Part shown: positions 13,291 through 24,899 of the stretch, one piece after another | Numbering within the stretch: position 1 is the first letter of the stretch | Layout of the letters: each line of letters starts with the position of its first letter | NCBI RefSeq assembly: GCF_001039355.2 | Contig: NW_019775524.1 | Location: 906,987-970,986 of the forward strand | Direction: 5' to 3' | Origin: Lingula anatina | Taxonomy: Eukaryota > Brachiopoda > Lingulata > Lingulida > Lingulidae | DNA length: 64,000 nt | Notes under the pieces: generated by a model | Seen by the model: the letters and a program-made list of their open reading frames with translations, nothing else | Told to the model about the DNA's origin: nothing | The model's database searches: none | Made by a program: the position numbers and the translations under genes

Positions 13291-13728
13291 ATTAAGGCAT
13301 GTGCATGAGTGGGTACATTTTTAAGTGTAATTGTTTTTAATAGCCAAAAAAAAAAAAAAAATGGGGAGAGGTAGTGAACAAGAGCAGACTCCTATAGTGA
13401 TGTGGCTCGATCTCGTCGGCAGTATTCTCAGACAGGGGATCACAATGGCGTTTTTTTAGCAATGTTCCTGCGGGGAAAACCTCCCACTCCGTGTACGTTN
13501 TTTCCATTAAGGCATGTGCATGAGTGGGTACATTTTTGAGTATAATTGTTTTTAATAGCAAAAAAAAAAAAAAGAAAGAAAATAAGAATGGGGAGAGGTA
13601 GTGAACAAAGAGCAGACTCCCAGGGTGATCTGGCTCGATCTCGTCGGCAGTATCCTCAGACAGGGGAGAACAATGGCGTTTTTTTAGCAATGTTCCTGCG
13701 GGGAAAACCTTCCACTCCGTGTACGTTA
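13291..13728. repeat. ~210-bp direct duplication with single N at the join (13,500)
   Basis: 13,291-13,499 is repeated at 13,506-13,728 with a few substitutions and a different A-run length. The first copy stops at the N and the second continues into unique DNA. This is the pattern expected when two overlapping contig ends are abutted rather than merged, so it is probably an assembly or haplotype artefact. Confidence 0.85.
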
Positions 13729-16700
13729 CGCAATCACCAGAGTGTGTGTAAACAAACCAAAGGTTGGTACGTGGAGCGAGGTAGGTAGAATAACAACAAG
13801 AAATATCTCTTTCAGACGTGAGTCGGTTAAACAATGATTAACAGCTGATAGCGCAGCTACTGGTAGCAGGAGTTCCCAGTGTTACGTAATAATATTCTCA
13901 TCTTAAAATCAAAACGATTGGGTTTATTACAATTAATTATTATCTGGAAGCAAATCATGCTCGTATTTTTTATTGTGCTTTATCTTTTATTGTGCTTTTA
14001 TATTTTTCCAATTTCTTCGACGTCATATTTTGTAGGCAAAAATAACAGAAAGTCGAAGCATTGCGTACAGTGCATATGCATATACATTGAATGTACATTG
14101 TATAAAATGTTGTCTTTTATGATCCGAATAGCCGTCAAATGGAGATGACGTAAGACATGTGCAGATACTTCAGGTATGAGGTGGAAGGCACAACAGGTGC
14201 GTGCCCCCCCCTCCACCTTCATCTTCATGTGTACCCCCTTGCCCCCCCCCCCCCTCCCTCGTAAAATATTTATTAAAAACTGTAACGACGAACGCACCGA
14301 CACCATGCCAGGCAATTTTTATTCTGCCCCCTAAATACACAACAGTGCATCGTAGTAAATTACAAGACGTTTTCATATTTGTTTCATATCTGCCGGGAGA
14401 ATTAAAAGAGGCCTGAAAGCTACCCCCTCCTTGATCCACCAGCGAAATGTGAGCAACCCATAAATGATTGATGCAACCAAGCAAAGATTGCAGTTAACCA
14501 TGTACAGACATGTGTTTTCTTCATAATAGCATAATATATGTAACATTATCGAGATTCCCCTCCCCCATGTTTGTTTCCCCTCGCTTACCTATGCAACATA
14601 TCTAGCTATTAAAGGCCATGACCTTTTTTCTTTAATTTTAACCATATCCTTATTACTTGTACAAAAGCTGATTAAGAAATGAAATAAACCATCTGAAATA
14701 TTTCAAAAGCTTGCAGTAAACGAATAATATGCAATAATGATTTTGGTCCACAACAGAGTTTGCTCCTGGGAGGAGGCCAAATTATTTTGTTTTTGTTCTC
14801 TTTTTATCCATTGTGTACTTTGTAACTACGTTACATATGGTCGTGGTAGACGTTTCCTTACCCGGGTAAAGTACTTACTTGGGTAAAGTTCTTTCGTTGT
14901 TAATCATGAAATGAAACAATCGGTTCTAGCTCTGATGTTTATACATGGGAAAAAATGTTTTTACTATAAATATTCCTACCAAGTTAGAGTAGGTTTTTAA
15001 ACATCTGCTAAAGTAAATTAATGAAAAAACGGAATCTTTAAAAAACTTAATGTATTAAGCATCCCTGCATTCTGAAGCGATACAATCGAAAAATTATGAT
15101 TTCACACTAATACAAGTAAATATAAATATTTGATGGTATCAGTTGAAAGGCATTTTCTGTGTTACGCATAAGGGGTTACACATTGTCGACGGCATCGTAT
15201 TTGGGTTACCGCTATCCAAATCAAAACGCTGGCAAACTGCCTAAGACGCATGTATTTTCCACCCTCACACCCGTCCATACTTCCACCTCCATATAAATAT
15301 ATATTGCCCCAAACAACTATCCATTCCTCCCTGCCTTCACTGGGGTGGCTTTTTTTTTCAAATAGACCCATTCTGCTTTGCAGATTAAAGACACGTGCCT
15401 CGCTCTTGGATGTACTGGAATCGTGTGTATGCATGTTATGACCTTGAGAAAGGTGAACACGCGTACAAGCGCTTCCAGTGCGGGTTGCAGCAATCAATAT
15501 TGATATGAATGCGTCTTGTGTGAATATCTATGCGGTCTTACCTCCTTCATTTTGAGGCCGTGTCTTCTCCTGATTTTTCTGTCAAATACCTCTGTTCCAG
15601 AGATAATGCTACACTGGAATCGCCTGTTTGGTGAATTAGGCCACGTCCGACCCGAGTGCGAGGTTTCCAGATGGGCAACATACTGGCGTCACGTGTATCT
15701 ATAATTTCATCATTGATTCGATAGGTTGCTCTGTATGTTGAGCCAAGTATTTATCCTTTCTTTACGCCAATGAACAAATGCACAAATGAAGTGTACAAAC
15801 AAATTGAAAGGAAGAGCTCTAGTTGAATAAGTAAGTCAATCAATATATATCATATTTTGATTTTAAAAATCATTAGGCTATGAGAAAAATACCAAATCAA
15901 CAGAAAAAGGAAAAAACATCCAGAAATACGGAAATATATAAATATATAAGAAGAAAAATCAAGAAGAAACAAAACGGGATAATTCAGACAAATAGCCGGT
16001 ACTGATAACTAGCGTTATAACTACGGATAACTAGCGTGAATTGGGCAACCTCCTGATATTTTCAGCAAAGGCAAAAAAAAAAAAAAAAACAAAAGGCGGC
16101 AGAGAATTGCATATCACATTTATAGGCTCACGTGAGGTGAAGGTCATCCAGCGTCTGGCAGAACAATCAGAGAGGTCTGGGATGCCGGTCAGCCGTGGAC
16201 ACTGCTGTGCGGTCAGATGAGGATACTGGTAAAATTGTATATATGGTAACACACAGGGAAAACGTTTTACTAGCGGAAAGATTTTGGCAACTTTATTAGT
16301 CTGCCGGTTTGTGAGCTTGCGTGTGAGTGTGTGCGTTTGCAATTTTGTTTGTGGCAAAGTTTTGTCCGGCGATACAGGCCACAATAGTAAGGTTTTTCGT
16401 TTCGATTTTTAAGGTTTATGAAAGACACAGATTAAACTGACTTGGTTTTTTATAAGGATCATGTTCATTATTTATATGGAAAAAATCCTAAATGTTTTGA
16501 AATCACGAACGTCTGTGATAGAGGTTACGGTAGGATTGTTAAAACATTCCCAGATATACCATCTGATTGTTTGTGTTGTTGGAGGCATGCCCCGCGGCAA
16601 AAGGAGATAATTGCAGCACGCCCAGACAAACACGCTAACAGACAAGTGTCTTTTGAAGAACACATTCTGATGCTAATTATGTATAAATTTGATGACATTC

Positions 16701-16908
16701 GGTGGCGTCTTTTAGAGTTTATGGCTATTTTTTCTTGTATGCAAATCAATGTGGAAAATCATATTTGAGGGGTGCATGCGCTTTATTTGAATAAATGGTA
16801 TAAAATATGAACATCTTCACTGTGGATTTTCTCAACTCCAAGTCATGTTACTTATGGTATATGGAATATTAAAAAATATTGAAAATCATTAACATCTGTC
16901 ATAATGTG

Positions 16909-17073
16909 GGGGTTCACGCTAAATTGCTGTCAGCCGAGCGGGCACGAAAGTTAATTACCCCCTTACAGCTTTTAGTAGGCGGGATACACATTTAAGCCGG
17001 CTAATCTGACAGCGATCTTGTCAGACTCCCCACGGGGATAGATCGATCTAAAATCTGTGGGAATGCAGTCTTA
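16909..17073. mobile_element. MITE family 2, copy a (truncated at left)
   Basis: Shares GGGGGTTCACGCTAAATTGC, the core AAGTTAATTACCCCCTTACA and the end ATCTGTGGGAATGCAGTCTT with the elements at 30,326-30,556 and 35,511-35,669. The outer left arm is missing. Confidence 0.75.
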
Positions 17074-17817
17074 GTAAAGCACTAGTATAAAGCGTAAATG
17101 TGGATTATAAGGGCATATAACTCCTTAGTCGGGTGTAAATATTTAAATCTAATTACTGTTACATACAGGTATCTAATTATATTAATATAAACCGGTAGTG
17201 GTTAGTTCCGAAGTGCGGCCGCAGTTTGTTAAACATAAAAGTTGTCAAAGTTTAACTTCACTATGACTTTCTGGCACTGAAGTAGTATTTTTCCCACCAT
17301 ATAACTTTGATTTTCAATATCTTCTCTTAATTTATGTGTTGATATTGTGCAATTTGTCCACTATTCAAATTCAATTTACTCATTTAACCATGTATTTTTA
17401 GATGAAACTTTTTGCCATCCTTGTGTAATGAAAACCGAGTGAAAATATGCTGCAATCTTATTGGTCAAATAGCTGGAATGTTTACTAAAAAAAAAGGAAA
17501 AATTGAGTAAATTTCCAACCTAATTTATCAAAATTGCAGACATATCAAAGTCACCACATAATTAATATTGATTGACTTTAAAATTTGGAGAATTATAGGG
17601 TAGGGGAAATACTGCAGAAGTACCGACTTTTTCGGTTTTAAAAATCTCTATATAAGGGTACCTATCGCCGAATGTCTTAGACAACGTACAGTTGCCGAGA
17701 TAACTTTAATGGAATATTTCGAACTGTTGCCTTTCCATAATTATTGTCGATGGAGTGATACTTATCTTAAGGTGCATGTAGCAAATAGAATTACTTGGAG
17801 ATTATTAGTAGCATATC

Positions 17818-17924
17818 CCAGCAAACATAGAACGTTATTATAACGTTATCATAACGTTTATATACCCTCCAAAAATGTTGTGCTAACGTCGTGGTAACGT
17901 TATAAAAAGTTTTCTTTTGCTAGG
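17818..17924. mobile_element. Short palindromic element with AACGTT core repeats
   Basis: Ends CCAGCAAACATAGAACGTT and AACGTTATAAAAAGTTTTC..TTTGCTAGG form imperfect inverted repeats of about 28 bp. The middle repeats AACGTTAT. It is 107 bp long and non-coding; the 3' neighbour Ly6 gene stops 50 bp to the right. Confidence 0.6.
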
Positions 17925-17973
17925 ATTATACTGAGCCATCAGCACGAACACATGTAACAGAAACTTTACTCTC

Positions 17974-20452
17974 CTACAATCTAGAAAACAGAATACAAGA
18001 CAAAAGATAGTAACTCAAAGCAGCGCATCCTGAGGCAGATCTTGTCACTGTGATTGAAATAGCTTTCTCCGTTTGGGGGTTTACAACGTCCTGCTGCTGG
18101 ACATCAAGCGCAACCGGATCCGTCGGAATGGCAACCGTATTCGTTGGCATGGTCACCACGCCTGTTGTGGTAGGCATTGTGGTTGTTGTGCCATTCGGGG
18201 CATTGTTGCAATTATCGACTCCATAGCAGTGACACGTCTGTCCTTGTACTTCAACTATAGTTGGAGAGCCGCCCTGCGTTCCCGATCCTGTACGCTGGTT
18301 GATTAGCTGTCGTATGGACATATTAGTGTTCGGACCCACCTGGATTTGGTTATCTAATGTGACTGGGACACACCCGGATTGAGGAGGAGCAGTGGGGTTC
18401 CTGCAAGATCTTTGCACAACGGTTCTTGCCAACTTGATTGTGAAGTTCTGAATAAAAATGTGAAACAGTAAGTGATTGCGGTGTATGTATGTGTTTGTGT
18501 GCTTGCTTGCGTCCAAGCGTGCGTGCGCGTGTGTATTTTCGACCTCGCCAACCATCTGCATCTCGCTCAGGATTAAAAAAAAATAGTGTAGAGACGTTTC
18601 CAGTGTTAGATGGCTTTTTTTTAGAAATCTTGTTAGAAATCTAGGAGCAGAGTAAAAGAAAATACATTGTACCCCTGTACTTAAACTTATGTTCGTGTCG
18701 AACGCATCAATTTCGCCTGGAATAAACCCCTCGTGATTCTTAAAACAAATAAATAAATAAATAAATAAGCTTACATTTACCTCAAAAATTGGAATGGCCT
18801 GCATGAAGAACAAATTAAATAGCGCACACCCAAGATCTCCACACTCCATCCGGGCACTGCTGTTGCCATGGAGACATGACGTATCGTTGGAAGCAACCTG
18901 TGAAAGCATACTGGACAGCAGATTAGCGTAATTCGGAAGACCAGGAATTGAAGGGATATCAAGAATCCTCATATCGAAGTACGAACATTGTTGACATTGG
19001 AATGCAAATGCTGAAAGAAAAGAATTATAGGTAATAATGGTATTATTGGTTCCGGTAGGATAGGAGGGGAAAATGCAAAATTGATAAAGAATCATGTTGA
19101 AACCTCAGTCTAAGTTCCGAATATCCCGGTAAATGTGTTACTCAGACGGTTTCTCTGCTGATATCTGCACATCTACGCCTATCTTTTTATATCTGACTTA
19201 CCACAATAAATAATAATCATACTTCTTGTGATTTTCACTTCACGACCTTTGTATTTACCTACTCATCTTACTATCGAGCTTTTGCCTGATTTTTTTAACT
19301 TGCTAGTTTGACAAAATGCCTTAAAGTCATTGTAGGCTTTTTTCTAATAAATAATTGCTTATTTATCTAGTGCATGCAGCTCGTCTCGAGTCTTCTATTC
19401 CTTTTCTCACTAAGTCATAACTATTTTCTTTACTTGTTTATTTTATTTTGTTGTCTCACATAAGTAATATATCTAAATTTCAGTGTTCAAGAAAGTTACC
19501 AGTAGTCTGTGGCTTACATCTGTACTTGTATTTGATCAATCGAACCGAACCCCTGCTTATACCCCCGTCACACCAGAGGCGGAATGAGCAAGAATGCCGT
19601 TGGAAAGACAATTCTTTGTGTGTTCCTGGATATTCGAAGAGCATTCTAAAAATTCCGACTACATTCCAAATATTTTTACCCATTTTTGTTGCCGGTCCGA
19701 ATGTTTTGCCCATGTTAAAAACTTTCGAAATGCATTCCAAGTGGATAATTATCGAATGGCATTTGAATAGTATTCTAACTGCACTATGACTGCATTCTAA
19801 ATATTCTCACGGCATCCCGATATCATTCGAAACATTCTGATCACATTCGAGGGAGAACCGAAATGGCAAGACACTTCAAAACCTGCTAGAATGAGCCAGA
19901 ATGCAACTCGAATGCATCTCGATCCTATTTCAGCCAGCAATCGAACTACACTCGTAGGGCATTCGAAGTGTATTCTAAATATTCCGACTGCATTCTGACA
20001 GCTTTATTGATATTCCTATTTTCCAACTACATTCGAGCTGCATTTGAGAGCTAATACAGCCGAAATGTGCACGAATCATTCCAGGCGGATTCAAGCGCAT
20101 TCTGAGTATTCCAACTTCCCGAATGTAGTACGAATTTTTAAATTTAGTCATTCCGACTGGTTCTGCTTGATTCCTGCTGATTCCGATTAAGTGTGACGGG
20201 GGCTTTTCTTACTGCGTTTTTTAAAAATAATTTTTCTTAATATCATATATTACTAACAGGCATATGCATTTTAATTTCTCCAGTTGAAAAAGTCCACGCA
20301 AAGTTCTTGCCAAATACTGGCTATAACTACACTTATATACCGGTATATGTCTGTAATGCAAATGTATGAATAAAAGGAAATGAGGTGAGCATGTTCTTAC
20401 CTGTGTCAAAAATCAGGAACCAAGTTATGCCCAATAATATTAATTTTCCCAT
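17974..20452 (-). CDS. GPI-anchored Ly6/uPAR (three-finger)-like protein 1
   Basis: Three exons: 20452-20401, 19010-18781 and 18447-17974, total 756 nt, 251 aa, all introns in phase. Exon 1 encodes a signal peptide (MGKLILLGITWFLIFDTAFA) followed by QCQQC. Ten cysteines appear in the mature chain: C-x2-C, then single Cys in TSC, MEC, LGC, RSC and SGC, ending CHCYGVDNCN, the C-terminal CN signature of LU domains. Loops between Cys 2-3 and Cys 7-8 are about 35 and 45 residues, far longer than usual. A Thr/Pro/Val stalk follows and the tail ends in a hydrophobic stretch (ALSYYLLSCILFSRL), expected to be replaced by a GPI anchor. Several N-x-S/T sites are present. It lies about 2.6 kb from its paralogue (23,047-24,899). 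Cell-surface location is inferred; ligand unknown. Confidence 0.87.
19562..20202. mobile_element. 641-bp non-autonomous transposon with CCCCCGTCACAC ends
   Basis: Perfect 12-bp inverted ends CCCCCGTCACAC (19,562-19,573) and GTGTGACGGGGG (20,191-20,202). The interior is dominated by degenerate repeats of GCATTCGAA/GCATTCTAA in both orientations. No coding capacity; the open frame through its left part is chance. It sits in the first intron of the Ly6 gene. Confidence 0.85.
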
Positions 20453-20844
20453 GTTGTCTCTTGGCGTCTGTCTCTGTGCAAGTCTTCACCACATATGATC
20501 TATAACCTCCTCACATTCATTATTATCTGAAGTTTATCTTAACTTGGACATAAAGCATAACGGCTCCCATTGTCAGCATTCAAATTTCACAAATAAACAC
20601 ATCACTTATGTTGACAGCGTTTTTTGTCTGAGGGCCGATGTGGTACAGGTAGTTTTACAGGATGTTCCTAACCGATTGTCTATAATTGGAATATTTTGGG
20701 CTGCTGACTTTTTTCACAAATATTTAGCAAAAAGCTGTAGTGTGTTTATTAGTAACATTGATCTTGACCATCAGATATCTAACTTTGAAAGAAGTAAGAA
20801 TGGGCAAAAATTCTTTCTCTTTCTTCCGCAAGCCCAGTGTGGCA

Positions 20845-21073
20845 GGGTCTTTACCGTCACTTTCCAGTGAAACTCCGCGGGGACTCTTGCTGCTTACAAT
20901 CAGATTAACAGATTAACACGCCTCCTTATGGTGTTGATTAGAATACAGAAAAGCTGATGATAAAAGTACGTTGGAAACGACATAAGGCATGTTAATCTGA
21001 TTGCACTCAGCGAAAGTCCCCGCGGAGTTGGATCGGTCTACGTAGAACGAGAGTTTCATTGGGAACGGGACTT
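20845..21073. mobile_element. MITE family 1, copy b
   Basis: Shares TTTCCAGTGAAACTCCGCGG on the left and GCGGAGTTGGATCGGTCTAC plus TTTCATTGGGAACGGGACTT on the right with the copies at 6,360 and 59,686. The left terminus is degenerate, so boundaries are approximate. Confidence 0.7.
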
Positions 21074-22166
21074 AGAGACCACCTTGAGGCCTGATGTGGA
21101 ACATGGCACAGGAGTTGACATTTTTGCACTTACAGAGAAAAGAAAAGATAAAAAAAGGACGCTGATTTATAACCGTTAATCTTAATAACAGCAATTTTAA
21201 AGTATGTTGTATATAATCATGGGAGTTTCCCTGTTTTGATTAAAAGATATGTTTCAAGCCCTCGAAGGCTATGTTATTAGTAGGCCTAATCATATACAAT
21301 TTTCGCCCTTTTCGCCGAGGGATATTGTTGCAATAGAAAATATACATTAGTTGCACTTCTGCAGTTCAATTCATAAGTGTTCGTTATAGAGAACGTATGT
21401 AAGACGCTCCATAAATTAAGGCGAGGACAGTGTACATCTCTAACCGGTACAGTGTACCAAAAGACGCATTCAGCCTTGCATACAAATTGCTAGTTATAGC
21501 TGAAAATATTTTATTCAAAATATGGCCCTTATGGGGGTGACTTTTTTTATTTTTTTGAGGGGTGGGGTGTTGGGGGTGGCACGAACATGTTAAAGCATGC
21601 CTAGCTTTTTTTCCTTTGAAAAATATTAAACAGTGCAAACGTGCTTGTATTGTGTGCTTATTTTTTGTTTGTTTATCTATTTCTTAAGTCAAAATATAAT
21701 GTAAAAAAATAAGAAAAAGGTTAATAGGTCAATTTTACTGTAGGTGGCTTAGATTGAACAGTTACTTGGTTTTCTCTCGATTCGCTAGATATTTACTGAC
21801 ATTTGGGAGGAAGAGGAGGACCATATTGATAGGTACCTCAGTAGCCAAGGGAGGGGTACATGTAGGTGTGTCCACCCCACCCCACCCCCACCCATAGCGA
21901 CATTTTTACAAAATTACACGTTTTTATTTAAACGTGTATAAAGGACAATGCTTTTTACCTACTGTCCTAATAGACAAATGTAGACAAACCACATCTTATT
22001 ATCTAATTATTATATCTATTGTATATACCGGGGTATTCTATTCAAATACGTTATTCTATTCTGACTTTTCCGCCAGCATGTGCTGACGCATGGAGACGTT
22101 CATACAATCTAAATAGTGAGACAAGGACCACTAATATAATTACTTAAAATTGGTAGAAAACTGGCA

Positions 22167-22192
22167 TAATAATAATAATAATAATAATAATA

Positions 22193-22238
<46 letters not shown>
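22167..22238. repeat. (AAT)n microsatellite
   Basis: About 24 AAT units with one interruption (AGT). Gives a poly-Tyr open frame on the minus strand, not a gene. Confidence 0.95.
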
Positions 22239-22239
<1 letters not shown>

Positions 22240-23046
22240 GTTTATTAAACCACTGTATGTAAATTATAAAGTACACATAAAACGGAAATTGTTTTATCAT
22301 CTTTGGTTCAAGAAAGATCAAATAAATTTAATAGTTCCGACAAAAATAAATATTGGTAAAATTATTATATTTTACTATTAAAAAGAGATTTAGCGGTTGG
22401 ATAAAAACTTTAAAAAACGTTTGCTTTGTCTAACAATTTGTTTGGGAGCATTTCCAAAGTTCATTAGCCGGGTCAATGGCATCGTTCATAATTGTCTCGG
22501 TTTTGGAATCCATCCTTTCCATATGTTTCTAAGAGATTCAACTCCAAAATTCTTCCGTGCGTAGCGTCAAGCCCATGTAATTTGCTAATATCATCCTCAG
22601 TGGCACGTTACGGCGAAAGTTAAAACCTCACAGTAGATGACATAAACTAGATGACAACGACAAGGTGTTTTTAGAAGTAACAAGGACTCCCACTAAGCCA
22701 ACACGTACAAGGAAACAGAGTATGAGTCATTTGAGATCTAAACTATACTGCTAAGGTCATATCCTGTTTGCAATGAAATGTCCTAATAGCTGACTCATTC
22801 ACTTCTTTATTTATAACTCAAAGTCATGCCTATGACTCATAGGGTACATGCATAACGTTTAAACAGAACTTTATGTGTCTAAAATATTCACATTGTCTCA
22901 TTTTTGATGATTTGCTCAAATGTAGATATATGATATCACAGGTAAATTTGTGCAAATGTTTTTGAGTGAATTGAAAGAATAAATGATGATGATATAAAGG
23001 CCTTCCATTTATTATGTGACAGCAATCTTAAACTGAGGCACTGTTT

Positions 23047-24799
23047 CTATCTAGAAATCACAATACAAGAAAGCAGAGTCAGCAAAGAGGAACTGAAAGC
23101 AGCACTTGCTGATACTGGCCCCGTTGTGGTAGAAATTGTGTTTGTTGTGCTATCCATTGTGCTGGTTGCACCATCCACAGTGCTCGTGCTGGTTTCGATT
23201 GCGTTTGTTGTACCAACCGGCGCACTGTTACAATTATCTTCTCCGTAGCAGTAACACACGTTTCCTTCAACGTCCACATCAGGCGGTGAACCTCCTTGCA
23301 TTCCCGTATCCTGAGTTACAAGGTCTCGTAAAGATGAAGTTGTGTAAGCGTCTACTTGGATCGGGGTATCTAAAGTGGCTGGGACACATCCTGATTGTGG
23401 AGGAGGGGGATTAGCAGCTGGGTCACGGCAGGATCTATGGACGAATGTTGATGCCGCCTTGATTGTGAAGTTCTGAATAGAAACAAGCACGAGTGTGAAA
23501 ACAAGGAATATGATATAGCGAAATGCTTAGCTAATGCACCAGAAACAAGGACCCCTATATCTTATGTAATAGCATAGTCGATATATGTCAACTGTCAGAT
23601 TAGGTTCCGCACATCTTCGGTTACCGTTAAGATAAATGTAGCAAATAATGAATCAATTAACTAAAACACGAAGAAGAAAAGAAACAAAAAATTACCCGCA
23701 CGAAAATGCAGTAGTATCGAAGTAGCAAAGAAGCATTAACGCAGTAGTGGTGTGGAGCATATTTGCAGTAAAAATGCAGTATAGCCTACTGCAATTCTAC
23801 TTCAAAATTTACATAGGGTTGTACAGAGGAGGAGCATTAATGCAGTAGATTAGCAGCATGATAGAAGCATGTTTCAAATATGCTAATGAGCTCCCTACTT
23901 GAAGCAGCTTTGAGGCATGTTTGCAGTATGATTGCAGCAGTCTACTGCGGTTTGCATTATGATTGCAGTAGTCTACTGCGCTGGAGTATCTACTGCGTTT
24001 TCCTGCGGGTAATGAATGAAAAAAATAGTAATAAAAAACTCACAAAAAATCCAAAAGGAATAACCTGTGCCCTCGTGGCAGACACATATTGCACTTTACA
24101 CCCAACATCTCCGCACTCCATACGGGCACTGCTGTTGCCATGGAAACACGAAGTGTCGTTGACAACCGACTGAGATAACGAATTTGACAACTGGGCAGTA
24201 AGGTTTTCAAACGCAGGAACTGTCGGGGGATCAACGAGCCTCACGTCAAAGTACACGCATTGCTGGCACTGATAAGCGAACGCTGGAAAAAAGAAAGAGA
24301 ACAACTGCGTTTATTCTATATTCTATTCTATTCTGTAAAATACGTACACTACTGCAGGCGTTTGGAAAACTAATAAAAGTTTAGTAATAGGATAGGCTAT
24401 GCAGGTAAGCTACTGAGGTATACAAATACAACTGTAGCAATATATCAATCCATTGACTCACTTTTCATTCAAATCTAGGCCCTACCCTTCGAACTGTACT
24501 AAGGCTAGAGAGATTTTTTTTTGCTAGATATTCATTGATATATCTATGGTAAATCAAATGCACATTTCTGTTCTGTGGGCGAGAATGTGTTAGAGTGTGT
24601 CTGGCTGCCTACCCTTTGTAAACACCAACATTGCGTGTTCAGGTAGCTCACACTTTTCAGGAATTTTCTACTGATGGAATTAATATACCCCTGTGGGGAA
24701 ACTACCTGTCCCTTTTAATACTCTGTGTCTTTCATTCAAGGTCTCCTACAATGACTCTTTACACAAATCACATAAACACGTAAATGTCGTAATATCAAA

Positions 24800-24838
<39 letters not shown>

Positions 24839-24899
24839 ACGCCATACCAGATTCAACAGCAACAAGTAGTAGAACCAGCCCCTTCAATGAAATGCCCAT
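23047..24899 (-). CDS. GPI-anchored Ly6/uPAR (three-finger)-like protein 2
   Basis: Three exons: 24899-24848, 24282-24044 and 23472-23047, total 717 nt, 238 aa. The architecture matches the neighbour at 17,974: a 52-nt signal-peptide exon (MGISLKGLVLLLVAVES), a middle exon starting AFAYQCQQC and containing NDTSCFHGNSSARMECGD, and a terminal exon starting NFTIK with NVCYCYGEDNCN. Ten cysteines are conserved with the same long loops. The stalk is Thr/Ser-rich (many N-x-T and T-S-T), suggesting O-glycosylation. The C-terminus SSSLLTLLSCIVISR is hydrophobic, as for a GPI signal. Identical intron phases and exon-1 length show the two genes arose by tandem duplication. No ligand or pathway can be assigned. 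Confidence 0.87.
23695..24009. mobile_element. 315-bp MITE with CCCGCA ends, TA target duplication
   Basis: Left end TACCCGCACGAAAATGCAGTAG and right end CTACTGCGTTTTCCTGCGGGTA (with flanking TA) are inverted repeats of about 20 bp. The interior is rich in GCAGTAG/CTACTGC in both orientations. It lies in intron 2 of the Ly6 gene, 34 bp from the exon-2 donor. Confidence 0.85.
24796..24839. repeat. (AAAT)n microsatellite
   Basis: Eleven AAAT units in the first intron of the second Ly6 gene, eight bases from the exon 1 edge at 24,848. Confidence 0.9.

Larger units (their letters stand above)
12118..17973. other. Intergenic region, no gene recognised
   Basis: No open frame here has recognisable similarity or plausible exon structure. 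It contains a redundant ~210-bp repeat joined by an N (13,291-13,728), C-rich and A-rich tracts and two MITE-like elements near its right end, listed separately. Confidence 0.6.
20453..23046. other. Intergenic region between the two Ly6 genes
   Basis: No gene recognised. Contains MITE family 1 copy b (20,845-21,073), a large (AAT)n tract (22,167-22,238) and AT-rich unique sequence. Confidence 0.6.

Noticed and set aside
16442-16768. 108-codon plus-strand frame with mixed composition
   Set aside because: No recognisable domain, no splice partner and no similarity to neighbours; a frame this long is expected by chance in AT-rich DNA of this size.
19448-19789. 113-codon plus-strand frame
   Set aside because: Mostly inside the CCCCCGTCACAC-ended element; composition follows its repeats.
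22109-22321. Poly-Tyr frame
   Set aside because: Pure (AAT)n microsatellite.
23880-24173. 97-codon plus-strand frame
   Set aside because: Overlaps a MITE and the antisense of Ly6 exon 2; no independent support.
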